Source: Candidatus Curtissbacteria bacterium | GTDB taxonomy: Bacteria > Patescibacteriota > Microgenomatia > Curtissbacterales > GWA2-41-24 | NCBI GenBank assembly: GCA_030688205.1 | Contig: JAUYIQ010000066.1 | Span: 1-27,791, forward strand | Length of the DNA stretch: 27,791 nt | Reading direction: 5' to 3' | Part shown: positions 1-8,433 of the stretch, one piece after another | Layout of the letters: every line of letters starts with the position of its first letter | How positions within the stretch are numbered: the first letter of the stretch is position 1 | The notes under the pieces: model-generated | What the model was told of the DNA's origin: nothing | Databases searched by the model: none | The model's input: the letters and a program-made list of their open reading frames with translations, nothing else | Position numbers and translations under genes: made by a program

Positions 1-999
1 TTCTATTCTGTCCGGATATATTGTTCCTTGACCCAAGAATTTAATCCGTCTGTCGCCGGACAGGCTGTTTCCGATTCTTTTGGCTTCTTTTTCCAATACT
101 TTGAAATAAATTTTCGCGATTCTTTTTCTTTTTTCTTCGGGATCAATTACGCCTTTAAGCTCTTTTAGAAAAATATTCGATGCGTTTACAATTTTGAAAT
201 TTTTGAACTTAACTTTTTTAGCTACGTCTTTCAGATCGGCAATATCATAGTTTCTTAAGAGGCCGGTTTGGATAAAAACCAAGTGAAGATTTTGTGGAGC
301 AGCTTCTTTGATAAGTGTTGCCGTAACTGTAGAATCTACTCCTCCGGAGACTGCCATCAAGACAATGCTATCGCCTATTTGTTTTTTTAAATCTTTTACT
401 ATTTGGGCTTTTAATTGTGTCAGATTCCAGTCATGAGTGGCTTTTGCAATTTTAAATAGAAAGTTTGAAAGTACCCGGCTTCCATTTTGGGTGTGAGTGA
501 CTTCAGGATGAAATTGAATACCATATAATTTCCTGGAGGTATTTTCCATTGCAGCTATTTTCGCGTTTTTGCTTGAACCTATTACTTCGAAACCTTTTGG
601 CAGTCTGTCTACCTGATCACCGTGAGAAAACCAAACTGTTTGGGATGAAGTAAGCCCGGAAAAAAGTTGGGATTTTTTGATGTTTAGAGTTTCTTTGCCA
701 AACTGTTTTGTAGAATGAGAAGAAACTTTTCCATCAAGCTGGTGTGCCATTAGTTGAAAACCATAACAGATTCCGAGAATCGGTATTTGTAGATCGTAAA
801 TCTTTTTGTCCACCTGGGGTGCGTTTTTGTCGTAGCAAGAAAACGGGCTTCCGGAAAATATTAACGCTTGGGGTTTCAGTTTTTTAATAACATTAGCTGA
901 AATATCCGGAGCAACAAGTTCGCTTTTTACTCCAAGATCCCGAACACGCCGCGCAATAAGGTGAGCGTATTGGCCCCCGAAGTTAAAAACTAAAATCAT
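1..999 (-). CDS. guaA: GMP synthase (glutamine-hydrolysing), C-terminus cut by window edge
   Basis: Converts XMP to GMP with ATP and glutamine, the last step of GMP synthesis. The 333 codons visible from the ATG at 999 begin MILVFNFGGQYAHLIARRVR, a typical class I amidotransferase start. The nucleophile cysteine is in GICYGFQLMA and the His/Glu pair in QFHPEVTHT. The ATP pyrophosphatase domain follows with its P-loop SGGVDST. The frame is open to position 1, so the rest of the ATPase and the dimerisation domain lie outside. The start codon overlaps the purC stop (ATGA), so it is probably translated by coupling; no Shine-Dalgarno is visible. It is the last visible gene of the purine operon. 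guaB is not in the window. Identification is firm. Confidence 0.96.
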   Translation of the reverse strand, partial: MILVFNFGGQYAHLIARRVRDLGVKSELVAPDISANVIKKLKPQALIFSGSPFSCYDKNAPQVDKKIYDLQIPILGICYGFQLMAHQLDGKVSSHSTKQFGKETLNIKKSQLFSGLTSSQTVWFSHGDQVDRLPKGFEVIGSSKNAKIAAMENTSRKLYGIQFHPEVTHTQNGSRVLSNFLFKIAKATHDWNLTQLKAQIVKDLKKQIGDSIVLMAVSGGVDSTVTATLIKEAAPQNLHLVFIQTGLLRNYDIADLKDVAKKVKFKNFKIVNASNIFLKELKGVIDPEEKRKRIAKIYFKVLEKEAKRIGNSLSGDRRIKFLGQGTIYPDRIE

Positions 1000-1967
1000 A
1001 CAAGTTTTGTAAGACTTTCGACAACTCGTTTTTGAGGAGGAGTTGACAAATCGATTGAAAACTTTTGCCCGGTTAATTTTTCATAGACTTCCTGATATCT
1101 TTGTGAAACTTTCACGATAATACTTTCCGACATTTGAGGTGGTTTGCCATGCCCTGAGTATCCTTTGTCTTTAAACCAGATTCTCATAACTTCTTTATCA
1201 TAATTTTCAACTTCTTCGCCTTTTTTGAAACGCTCACTGTAAGTACTTTTTAACCAGAAGCGGCTGCTGTCCGGCGTATGAATCTCGTCAATTAGCATTA
1301 GCTTCCCAAGTCTATCGAGTCCAAACTCGTACTTTGTATCAGCTAAAATGAATCCGCCCCTTTGAGCAATTTGAGATCCCCTTTCAAAAAGTTGTACTGC
1401 TACTTTTTCTATTTGTTTGTAAATGTTTGCACCGACAATCTTTTGTTTGATGATTTCTTTGGCGGTAATCGGTTCATCATGACCACCGGCGCCTGTCTCG
1501 CGAGTGGTAGGGGTAATTACGGGCTTTTTAAGTTTTTGATTTTTGACAAGACCGTCCGGGAACTTTATTCCGTAAATTAATCTTTTACCATCCGAGTAAT
1601 TTTTCCAGAGTGACGTGTCTGTAACACCTGTTATATAACCGCGAACTACAATTTCAACAGGCAAGGTCTGGCATTCTGAAACAAGCATGATATTTGGGTC
1701 GATGACACCAATCATATGGTTTTGGACTATGTCTCTGGTTTTTTCAAACCAGAACTGCGAGAGCTTTGTTAATACTGCACCACGAAAGGGGATGTGGCCT
1801 AAAACTCTGTCAAATGCGGATATTCTGTCGGTTGCAACAAGAATTCTTAAATTATCTTTGACAAACCAGTCTCTAACTTTACCGCTTTTTTTCGGACCAA
1901 GCCCTTTGACGCTTACGCCCGATATAGCGTAAGGGATATTTTTTATAATTATTTTTTTGTCAATCAT
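996..1967 (-). CDS. purC: SAICAR synthetase PurC
   Basis: Phosphoribosylaminoimidazole-succinocarboxamide synthase joins CAIR and aspartate using ATP. The 323-aa protein carries the N-terminal SGKVRDWF, the substrate region LPVEIVVRGYITG (about 102-114), LADTKYEFG (208-216) and DEIHTPDSSRFW (227-238). It is longer than the short bacterial form (about 240 aa) and resembles the longer type that includes yeast ADE1. Its ATG overlaps the purE stop by 4 bp, and its stop overlaps the guaA start by 4 bp. It lies between PurE, which supplies its substrate, and guaA. Identification is firm. Confidence 0.96.
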   Translation of the reverse strand: MIDKKIIIKNIPYAISGVSVKGLGPKKSGKVRDWFVKDNLRILVATDRISAFDRVLGHIPFRGAVLTKLSQFWFEKTRDIVQNHMIGVIDPNIMLVSECQTLPVEIVVRGYITGVTDTSLWKNYSDGKRLIYGIKFPDGLVKNQKLKKPVITPTTRETGAGGHDEPITAKEIIKQKIVGANIYKQIEKVAVQLFERGSQIAQRGGFILADTKYEFGLDRLGKLMLIDEIHTPDSSRFWLKSTYSERFKKGEEVENYDKEVMRIWFKDKGYSGHGKPPQMSESIIVKVSQRYQEVYEKLTGQKFSIDLSTPPQKRVVESLTKLV

Positions 1968-2491
1968 TTTGATAGTTTATCTTTCAAATATTTCTGGACA
2001 CCTAAACTTTGTAGTTTTTTATTTTTGGTAACAACTTCTAGCTTTATTTTTTGTTTGAAAATTGTTACTTTTTGATTTGCTTTTGAATCCCCAACTCCAA
2101 TTATTTGAACGGCTAGAAGACCCGCATTTTTTGCTGAGTTGATTCCAACAGTTGCAACGGGTACACCCGGTGGCATCTGGATCATCGATAGAAGAGAGTC
2201 AAGACCTTCAAGTGACTTGGTTGTAATTGGAACACCAATTACGGGTAGCGGGGTCAATGACGCTATTGATCCGGGAAGAGCGGCAGCACCACCAGCACCG
2301 GCAATAATAACTTTGATTCCTCGGCTCCTTGCATCTTTCGCATATTTTGCAGTTTCTTCCGGTGCACGATGGGTAGAAAGAATTACAATTTCGTTTGGGA
2401 TCTTCAGTTCGTCTAGAATAGAAGCCGCATCTTTCATTACTCCCAAATCTGAATCAGAACCCATTAATATGCCAACTTGCGGTTTTGCCAT
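1964..2491 (-). CDS. purE: N5-carboxyaminoimidazole ribonucleotide mutase PurE (class I type)
   Basis: PurE forms CAIR. Class I enzymes rearrange N5-CAIR made by PurK. The 175-aa sequence has MGSDSDL (10-16), STHRAPEE (39-46), AGAGGAAALPG (64-74) and the class I-like SLLSMIQMPPGVPVATV. A tail of about 20 residues after the core is lysine-rich. A clear Shine-Dalgarno, AAGGAGAT, lies 7 nt before the ATG inside the end of purB; only one base separates the purB stop from this start. No PurK is present in this window, so the origin of N5-CAIR is open. Class assignment is by motif only. Confidence 0.93.
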   Translation of the reverse strand: MAKPQVGILMGSDSDLGVMKDAASILDELKIPNEIVILSTHRAPEETAKYAKDARSRGIKVIIAGAGGAAALPGSIASLTPLPVIGVPITTKSLEGLDSLLSMIQMPPGVPVATVGINSAKNAGLLAVQIIGVGDSKANQKVTIFKQKIKLEVVTKNKKLQSLGVQKYLKDKLSK

Positions 2492-2492
2492 T

Positions 2493-3893
2493 TTATATCT
2501 CCTTATCTATTTCCTTAAGCACTAAAAGACATTTTTTTTGGGCAAGTCCTGTATGGTTTACAGGATCAATTAAGCGCGGGATATCTTTTTTTTCAATGTA
2601 GGCTGTTATCATTTTATCGTTTTTTAGGATATTTACCAAGGGGTTATTTCCACTCTTGTTAATTTCATCCCAGGCACATGTTGCGGCAGTTCTTATTGTT
2701 TCATGCATTTCCTGACGATTTGCACCACATTTAACTGCTTCCATCATTAGACTTTCCGTACCTGAAAACGGACCATATTTTTCCAGATTTCTTTTTATAT
2801 TTTCGACTCTTATAACTAAACCTTCTGTCAGATAAATGGCGACTGTTAGAATTTCGTCGATTGCTAAAAAGCCTTCCGGGATAAAAATTCTTCTGTTGGC
2901 ACTATCATCTAAAGTTCTTTCCAAAAGGGATGATGCAGCGTTGTCCCAAGAAATATTAACTAGAGTTGAAACATATCTTGCCAGAGAACAGATTTTTTCG
3001 GCCTTGTCCGGATTTTTTTTGAAAGGCATAGCTGATGAACCAACTCTTTTTTCACTCATAGGTTCTGACCATTCTCCGAAATTTGGCGATTGCATTATTC
3101 TTAAATCGAAGGCGAATTTATTTATGGACTGGGCAATTGAGGACAGGATGAAAGTTAAATGCAGGTCTGTCTTTCTTGGATATGTTTGTGTAGTAACTTG
3201 CGATTCTTTTAATCCCAAATCTTGCATCACTTGGCTACTTAATGTTTGAGCGTCTGTTTGTTTGTCTTCTAAAAGCTTTACATATGATGCGCTAGTTCCT
3301 ACTGCCCCTTTCATTCCTTTTGCTCTAAGTTGGCTTTTGAAATATCTCAAAAGCCTTAGGTCGTTTAATAAATCCAGGGCATAAATTGAGAATCTGTAAC
3401 CCAAAGTGGTGGGTTCTGCCGGCTGAAGGTGCGTATAGCCCATGCAGACAGTATTTTGATATTTTTTAATATGAACTGCGAAAACTTTAATCAGTTTTTT
3501 GAGTTTACTTTCTACAATTTCAAGAGCAAGGCTTACCCTGATAATATCTGCGTTGTCTTCGATGTCCATACTGGTTGCACCCAAATGAATTTTTCCACCA
3601 CCTACTTTTGCCTGTGAAGCGTAAACCTTAATTTCTGACATAAGATCATGATAAATTTCTTTTTCGATATCGAGTGCTTTTTTGATGTCAACCTTTTTTA
3701 CATTTTTTTCTAAATCTTTAAATTCTTCTTTTGTAACGAGACCTGCTTTTTGCTGAAACTTAGCAAGAGATAACCAGATTTTTCGCCAGATTTTTCTTTT
3801 ATTTTCCTCTGAAAATATTTGGCGCATTTCATCTGAACCATAGCGCCAAGAAAATGGCGACTGATAAGTTGAAAAATTTAAATCTGACTTCAT
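2493..3893 (-). CDS. purB: Adenylosuccinate lyase PurB
   Basis: Cleaves SAICAR to AICAR and adenylosuccinate to AMP, so it serves both the IMP and AMP branches. The 466 aa match the fumarase/aspartase superfamily: HLGATSMDIEDNAD (103-116), GYTHLQPAEPTTLG (152-165) and the flexible signature loop SSAMPFKKNPDKAE (286-299) with its serine pair. Length is normal for bacterial PurB. The ATG overlaps the stop of the upstream purP2 (ATGA). Its product AICAR is the substrate of PurP, whose genes are directly upstream. Firm. Confidence 0.97.
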   Translation of the reverse strand: MKSDLNFSTYQSPFSWRYGSDEMRQIFSEENKRKIWRKIWLSLAKFQQKAGLVTKEEFKDLEKNVKKVDIKKALDIEKEIYHDLMSEIKVYASQAKVGGGKIHLGATSMDIEDNADIIRVSLALEIVESKLKKLIKVFAVHIKKYQNTVCMGYTHLQPAEPTTLGYRFSIYALDLLNDLRLLRYFKSQLRAKGMKGAVGTSASYVKLLEDKQTDAQTLSSQVMQDLGLKESQVTTQTYPRKTDLHLTFILSSIAQSINKFAFDLRIMQSPNFGEWSEPMSEKRVGSSAMPFKKNPDKAEKICSLARYVSTLVNISWDNAASSLLERTLDDSANRRIFIPEGFLAIDEILTVAIYLTEGLVIRVENIKRNLEKYGPFSGTESLMMEAVKCGANRQEMHETIRTAATCAWDEINKSGNNPLVNILKNDKMITAYIEKKDIPRLIDPVNHTGLAQKKCLLVLKEIDKEI

Positions 3894-4981
3894 GTTGTAA
3901 TTTTTTTAATTTGATCTTTGGATAAAGCTTCTTTAATTTCCATGGCAACACGTCTACCCATACTGATTGATTTTCCCCATAAATAACCGCTGTAGGGTGT
4001 GGCAAATATTCCGGGAGAGCCTGGCATTCTTGGAGAAACGTCAAAAACTACTATTTCTTTTTTTGGAGGTCCGGGGGTAATCACACTTTGAAGACCGAAC
4101 GGTCCGATTGCTCCGGGGGGAAACATTTTCCGAGATGCCTTAACAAAACTTTCGCCTATTTCAAAAGCCGGCTCAAGCATAGATTCCAAAACAGTAACGG
4201 CAATGTGTCCTGCTTCCTCGTATTTTATATCGATTTTATTATCTGTCATTATCTTTTTTTGATAATTTGCCGAAAGCCTCAAGAGCCCATCAAGGTTTGT
4301 CTGGCGTCTCGTATCAGTTCCAATAAGCTCGAGTCTACTTGAGATGGGAGAATAAAAAAAGTTGAAATTTACCTGAACGCCGAGGACAAATTCTTCGATA
4401 ACCGCCCCGTCAAGCGACTCCTTTGTGAATTTGCCTTCTTTTAACAGTTGGGCGGATGTATGTTTGTAAGAAGAATAAGAATCTGCAAGGAAAAAAGCTC
4501 TTTCAAATCCCCTTTCCTTTTCACTGGCCTTAACGATAACAAGCTTGTCTATGTCTTTTGGATTAAGATAGCGCTTAGGAAACTTAATGCCGGCTTTTTG
4601 CAAAATATCGTACTGATTGGGTTTTTCGTTTCTTTCTTCCGTTCTAAGAAGAAACTTGTTGCCGAACATCGGGACCAGGAAATCGTTTTCGATGGCATCG
4701 TAATTGTTTAAGTAAACTTCAAAGGAGCGATGGGGAACAAAAATTGTGTTTTTGGATTTTAAAATCTTTTGAACTTTTGGTGAAAGTATATCTTTGAATT
4801 TGTCGACGGGCAAAACTTCATCTACACAGCCAGAAAAACCTTGCGACTTAAAGTATTGGGAATAAGTTTTGTCCCTTCCCTTTTCGACTACAACTAATGT
4901 TTTAAAACCTTCATCTTTCGCGCCACGGCATACATCCAGTGCGCTATGACTACCCAAAACAGCTATTGTGGGTTTAGACAT
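3890..4981 (-). CDS. PurP-family ATP-grasp protein, divergent second paralog (PurP2)
   Basis: A 363-aa homologue of archaeal FAICAR synthetase (PurP). I take the ATG at 4981 (MSKPTIAVLGSHSAL) rather than an upstream one at 5038, because homology begins there and GGGGAG lies upstream. Shared with PurP1 are GSHSAL (10-15), VPHRSF (82-87), GRRVAMEIK near the C-terminus, and the overall DUF1246/DUF1297 layout. Differences are marked. The glycine-rich ATP-grasp loop (AAGGEGYF in PurP1) is replaced by a charged stretch, EKERGFERAFF (154-164). The metal-ligand region reads VFDVSPRMPGSPG instead of VIEISCRIVAGTN. It overlaps the end of purA by 8 bp and purB by 4 bp. It may be a second FAICAR synthetase, a partner subunit, or an enzyme for a different step. 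Confidence 0.85.
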   Translation of the reverse strand: MSKPTIAVLGSHSALDVCRGAKDEGFKTLVVVEKGRDKTYSQYFKSQGFSGCVDEVLPVDKFKDILSPKVQKILKSKNTIFVPHRSFEVYLNNYDAIENDFLVPMFGNKFLLRTEERNEKPNQYDILQKAGIKFPKRYLNPKDIDKLVIVKASEKERGFERAFFLADSYSSYKHTSAQLLKEGKFTKESLDGAVIEEFVLGVQVNFNFFYSPISSRLELIGTDTRRQTNLDGLLRLSANYQKKIMTDNKIDIKYEEAGHIAVTVLESMLEPAFEIGESFVKASRKMFPPGAIGPFGLQSVITPGPPKKEIVVFDVSPRMPGSPGIFATPYSGYLWGKSISMGRRVAMEIKEALSKDQIKKITT

Positions 4982-6260
4982 AAATCTCTTCTCCCCGGGC
5001 AGGACCGACACCGATAAAATCAACTTTAATTGAGACAAAATTTTCGACAGTTTTTATATAATTCTGGGCATTTTTTGGAAGGTCCTTAAAGTTGCGTACA
5101 CTGGAAATATCTTGTTGCCACCCCGGAAGGGTTTGATAAACCGGCTGACACTTGGCAAGATATGACGCATCCCCACTAATGTATCCTGCTTCTTTGGATC
5201 CTATCTTGTAACCCGTTACTACTTTTATTGTTTTAAACCCTGTCAAAACATCAATCTTTGTCATTGCCATATGGTTTACTTTGTTTGCTTCGACTGCAGC
5301 TTTTAGAAGCACCAGATCGAGCCAGCCAGGGTCTCTTATCCTTCCCGATGTAGTACCGATTTCCCCGCCTTTTTCTATAATTATTTCGCGTGCTTCTCCT
5401 TCTATCTTGGACGGCATGGGCCCAGACCCTACACGGGTCATGTACGCTTTGGTAATACCGATGACATGATTTATTTCTGTTGGATAAAGTTCAAAAGAGC
5501 GCCAAATCCCCAAAACACCGGTGTTTGATGAAGTAACGAACGGATAAGTCCCGAAGTCGATATCAAGAAAATATGCCTGGGCCCCTTCAAATAAAATGTT
5601 CTTTCTGGCACTTTTGGCTTCTTTGATAAGAGGTATTGTTTGGGTAACATAAGGTTTGATGACCTTTGAATATCTTGTAAAAGTTTCCAAAATTTCTTTG
5701 AAGGAGAGTTTTAAGCTAAAAATTTTATTTTGGAAGTCCAGTTCTTCTTTGAGCCGATCTTTAAAATCCGCTTCATAAAGATCTTTGGCACGCAATCCCT
5801 GTCTTTCGATTCTATCCGCATAAGTCGGGCCAACTCCTCTTTTGGTTGTTCCTATTTTGGCACCGCCCCGAAGTTCTTCCCTTATACCATCGCGTATTTT
5901 GTGCCAAGGCATAACAATTGTTGCCTGCTGGTCAATTCTCAAATTCTTCCAGGAAACACCGGCGGATTTAAGCTGGACCATCTCATCGTCAACAAGCGAT
6001 TCCAGATCCAATGCCACTCCCCTGCCAATTAGACAAATCGCTTTTTGGTTAAAAATTCCCGAAGGAATTATATGCAGTGCAAACTTGCCGTAGTTATTCT
6101 TGACGGTGTGTCCGGTATTTGATCCACCGTTGAAACGGGCGACGATGTTGGCTCGAGCCGCCAAGTTGTCTATAAGCCTTCCTTTGCCGGAATCACCCCA
6201 ATCGATTCCGATTACACAAGCAATTCCCTCCCAGTTTTTTAAAGAATCTGTTTTTTTCAT
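4974..6260 (-). CDS. purA: Adenylosuccinate synthetase PurA
   Basis: Joins IMP and aspartate with GTP to give adenylosuccinate, the first AMP-specific step. The 428 aa have standard length. The P-loop reads GIDWGDSGKGR (18-28), keeping the catalytic Asp23 and Lys26 but with Ser where nearly all PurA have Glu (WGDEGKG). The catalytic His51 is kept in GSNTGHTV. IGTTKRGVGPTYADR is canonical, and FLDIDFGTYPFVTSSN has Phe in place of the usual His. It sits between the two purP genes, 10 bp after purP1. The retained Asp argues against the phage PurZ variant, which changes that position. Firm as the PurA family. Confidence 0.94.
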   Translation of the reverse strand: MKKTDSLKNWEGIACVIGIDWGDSGKGRLIDNLAARANIVARFNGGSNTGHTVKNNYGKFALHIIPSGIFNQKAICLIGRGVALDLESLVDDEMVQLKSAGVSWKNLRIDQQATIVMPWHKIRDGIREELRGGAKIGTTKRGVGPTYADRIERQGLRAKDLYEADFKDRLKEELDFQNKIFSLKLSFKEILETFTRYSKVIKPYVTQTIPLIKEAKSARKNILFEGAQAYFLDIDFGTYPFVTSSNTGVLGIWRSFELYPTEINHVIGITKAYMTRVGSGPMPSKIEGEAREIIIEKGGEIGTTSGRIRDPGWLDLVLLKAAVEANKVNHMAMTKIDVLTGFKTIKVVTGYKIGSKEAGYISGDASYLAKCQPVYQTLPGWQQDISSVRNFKDLPKNAQNYIKTVENFVSIKVDFIGVGPARGEEIYV

Positions 6261-6270
6261 ATTGCTTTTG

Positions 6271-7284
6271 TCAGTTTAATATTTTGTCCAGTGATTTTGT
6301 TTTGATCGCCGCTTTAATTTCCATTGCAATTCTTCTTCCTGTCGAAACGTCTTTATCCCAGTAAAGTGCCGAATATGGTGAACCATTTATAAAAAGATTT
6401 GTCCCTGCAACTATTCTACAAGAAATTTCAATAACAAAAAATTCTTGCTTAGGCGTAATGATTGCCTCAAGACAAAACGGTCCCCAAAGCCCTCTCGGCA
6501 TTATTTTTTTGGAGGCTTCGATAGTTCTTTCGCCCATCTCAAAAGCATTTGCCAGCAAGGACTCTCTTAAAACTAGCGGGCTGTTACCAACAACGACAAA
6601 ACTTGGCTCTATGCCCAACCCTTGTTGGTTGTGAGACGGAATTCTGCCCAAAGAATCAACGTTGCTTTCGTAGCGTCTATCGATGGACAGGATTTCTAGT
6701 TTTTTAGTTAGAGGTGAATAAAAATAATGGACATACGCAGAGACACCAATTACATATTCCTGGATCAGGAATTTTTTCCCTTTGAAGTTTTTTATCTTTT
6801 GTTTGTATTCTTGTTTATTCTTTGCAAAGAAGTAGCCTTCTCCCCCTGCTGCACCATAAGTTTTGACAAGAACAGGAGCATCTATCCTGTCGCCTTTTGA
6901 AAATCTCCTTGGGACCGGTACTTTTGCTTTTTCCAACCATTCCCTTTGTTTAAGCCGATCTGATTCCCAATCTAAAACAGCTTTGTTGCCAAAGTAGAGT
7001 GCTTTCATTTTCTTCTGCTGGTCAAGCCCTAAATATGCAACGAAAGAACCATGAGGAATAATGATTGCTTTTTCGGCAATTAGTTTTTTTTCGATTTTTG
7101 AAAAATCAGAAAATGTTGGAATTTCTAATATTTTGTCAATGAAGCGGAATCTATTATAAAGAGAAACGCGGTCTGGAGTGGCGACTACGATTGTTTCAAA
7201 ACCTTCGTCTTTTGCGCCTTTTAAAATTTGCAGGGCAGAGTGGGACCCTAAAGTGGCAATTTTATATGCCAAATGTGTCACCAT
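6271..7284 (-). CDS. purP: Archaeal-type FAICAR synthetase (formate-dependent AICAR ligase) PurP
   Basis: PurP formylates AICAR with formate and ATP. It is characteristic of archaea and replaces the folate-dependent transformylase of bacterial PurH. The 337-aa protein shows ATLGSHSALQILKGAKDEGF (10-29), IIPHGSFVAYLG (75-86), the glycine-rich ATP-grasp loop AAGGEGYF (145-152), and FFVIEISCRIVAGTN (282-296) with the metal-binding Glu. I choose the ATG at 7284; a TTG two codons upstream gives the same frame. A strong promoter overlaps the gap before it, with the -10 ending 6 nt before the ATG, so this start may be leaderless. Its neighbours are purM and purA. Family assignment is confident; formate dependence is inferred from archaeal homologues. 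Confidence 0.94.
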   Translation of the reverse strand: MVTHLAYKIATLGSHSALQILKGAKDEGFETIVVATPDRVSLYNRFRFIDKILEIPTFSDFSKIEKKLIAEKAIIIPHGSFVAYLGLDQQKKMKALYFGNKAVLDWESDRLKQREWLEKAKVPVPRRFSKGDRIDAPVLVKTYGAAGGEGYFFAKNKQEYKQKIKNFKGKKFLIQEYVIGVSAYVHYFYSPLTKKLEILSIDRRYESNVDSLGRIPSHNQQGLGIEPSFVVVGNSPLVLRESLLANAFEMGERTIEASKKIMPRGLWGPFCLEAIITPKQEFFVIEISCRIVAGTNLFINGSPYSALYWDKDVSTGRRIAMEIKAAIKTKSLDKILN

Positions 7285-7290
7285 TGGCAA

Positions 7291-7319
7291 ATTATATACT
7301 CATTGAAGCTAAAATGCAA
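7291..7319 (-). promoter_or_regulatory. Internal operon promoter for purP1, probably leaderless
   Basis: Reading on the minus strand there is TTGCAT (7319-7314), a 17-bp spacer, and a perfect TATAAT (7296-7291). Six bases then precede the ATG at 7284, so a start site 7 nt after the -10 would fall on the A of the ATG. The 51-bp purM-purP1 gap is the widest in the operon and holds this signal. It would let purP1 and downstream genes be expressed separately from purN-D to purM. Confidence 0.75.
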
Positions 7320-7335
7320 GTATACTATGGGGCGG

Positions 7336-8433
7336 TTATCTCAGGTCTAATGTTTCAGATGTAAAGATTATATTTTTAGGTTTAATGACGACTTGGCGGG
7401 GGCCCTTTTTAACGTAGCCTGCATCTATTGATTCGAATTTATTTTTTTTAATTATTTCTTGAGCGCGTTTAACTTCTTTTGCCGGTAAAAAGATCGTGTA
7501 GTCCTGTCCCATATTCAGTGTTTGATAAATTTCTTCGTCTGAAAGGCCTGCATGTTTTTGAATAAACGTAAAGACTTCTTGAGGATTAAAGACCTTTTCA
7601 ATTATATATGTGAATTCTCCCCTTGCTCTCATTATTTTTCTAAGTCCATGGCCTGTGATGTTGGAAACGTAGTGGATATTCACCCCACCGCCCTGTAAAT
7701 CCTGTATTAGCTTTGCATAAATGTTTGTTTTTGTCAGAACGGCTTCCCCATACATTTTGCCGCTCGGAAGTTTTGTTGCGTAGCCTTTGGAGAGTTTTTT
7801 GGCAACCGCTCGAGCCAAAGACAAACCGTTACAATTAATTCCGCTGCTTTTTAAAAGTAGAATGCGATCGCCTGCTTTAAGTTTTTTGTCCGTAATCAGT
7901 TTATCTTTAGGATCGATGACTCCAATTGCGGACCCTCCAAGATCAACTGTGTCTTTTTCTATGATGCCTTTTAGAGTTGGAGTTTCACCGCCGCCCCATG
8001 TTGCCATAGAAACCTTGCAGGCATCGCGCCAGCCCGTAACGAAATCAGTCATTCTCGCTTTATCTTGCAACCAACTGTTGTCTTCTATTGCCCAGTAAGC
8101 GTGTACGACTCTTGGTTTGGCCCCTACCGTAATTAGATCGTTGATAATTGTGGCAACTGTGTCATAGCCTATTACGTCATAAAAAGTTTTTTGAGAAATT
8201 TTTCTCATTTCGTCCGCGACCAGATTTTTGGTCCCAAGGCCTTCAACAACCGATGCCATCAGGATGTTTCCCATTTGCCACACAAAGGCTGATTCCCCTC
8301 TACTGTCGGAAGTTTCAAAAAAACCTGATTTATCTTTGATTATTGTTTGACGCGCAAAAAGTTGCGCCATTTTTTTAATGGGGTCTTTTGTATCATAATT
8401 ATCTCCGACTTTTCCGTAAGTGATTTTTTTCAT
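7336..8433 (-). CDS. purM: AIR synthetase PurM (divergent form)
   Basis: Phosphoribosylformylglycinamidine cyclo-ligase makes AIR from FGAM with ATP. The 365 aa show the PurM/SelD/HypE superfamily layout: VEGLGTKNLVAD (63-74), NDLITVGAKP (98-107), WGGGETPTL in place of the usual GGETAEM, and KSGIN-like KSSGINCNGLSLAR. The N-terminus (YGKVGDNYDTKDPI) differs from the common YKDAGVD start, so it is a divergent branch. Its ATG overlaps the purQ stop (ATGA). Its place right after purL and purQ fits the pathway order. Confidence 0.92.
   Translation of the reverse strand: MKKITYGKVGDNYDTKDPIKKMAQLFARQTIIKDKSGFFETSDSRGESAFVWQMGNILMASVVEGLGTKNLVADEMRKISQKTFYDVIGYDTVATIINDLITVGAKPRVVHAYWAIEDNSWLQDKARMTDFVTGWRDACKVSMATWGGGETPTLKGIIEKDTVDLGGSAIGVIDPKDKLITDKKLKAGDRILLLKSSGINCNGLSLARAVAKKLSKGYATKLPSGKMYGEAVLTKTNIYAKLIQDLQGGGVNIHYVSNITGHGLRKIMRARGEFTYIIEKVFNPQEVFTFIQKHAGLSDEEIYQTLNMGQDYTIFLPAKEVKRAQEIIKKNKFESIDAGYVKKGPRQVVIKPKNIIFTSETLDLR

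Noticed and set aside
4982..5038. Extended N-terminus for PurP2 (19 more residues)
   Set aside because: The extra residues lie wholly in the end of purA, have no homology to PurP, and the ATG at 4981 has a GGGGAG upstream and begins the conserved block.
4974..6260. PurZ-like enzyme for 2-aminoadenine synthesis
   Set aside because: The catalytic Asp that PurZ replaces is kept here; only the neighbouring Glu is changed, and the gene sits in a housekeeping purine operon.
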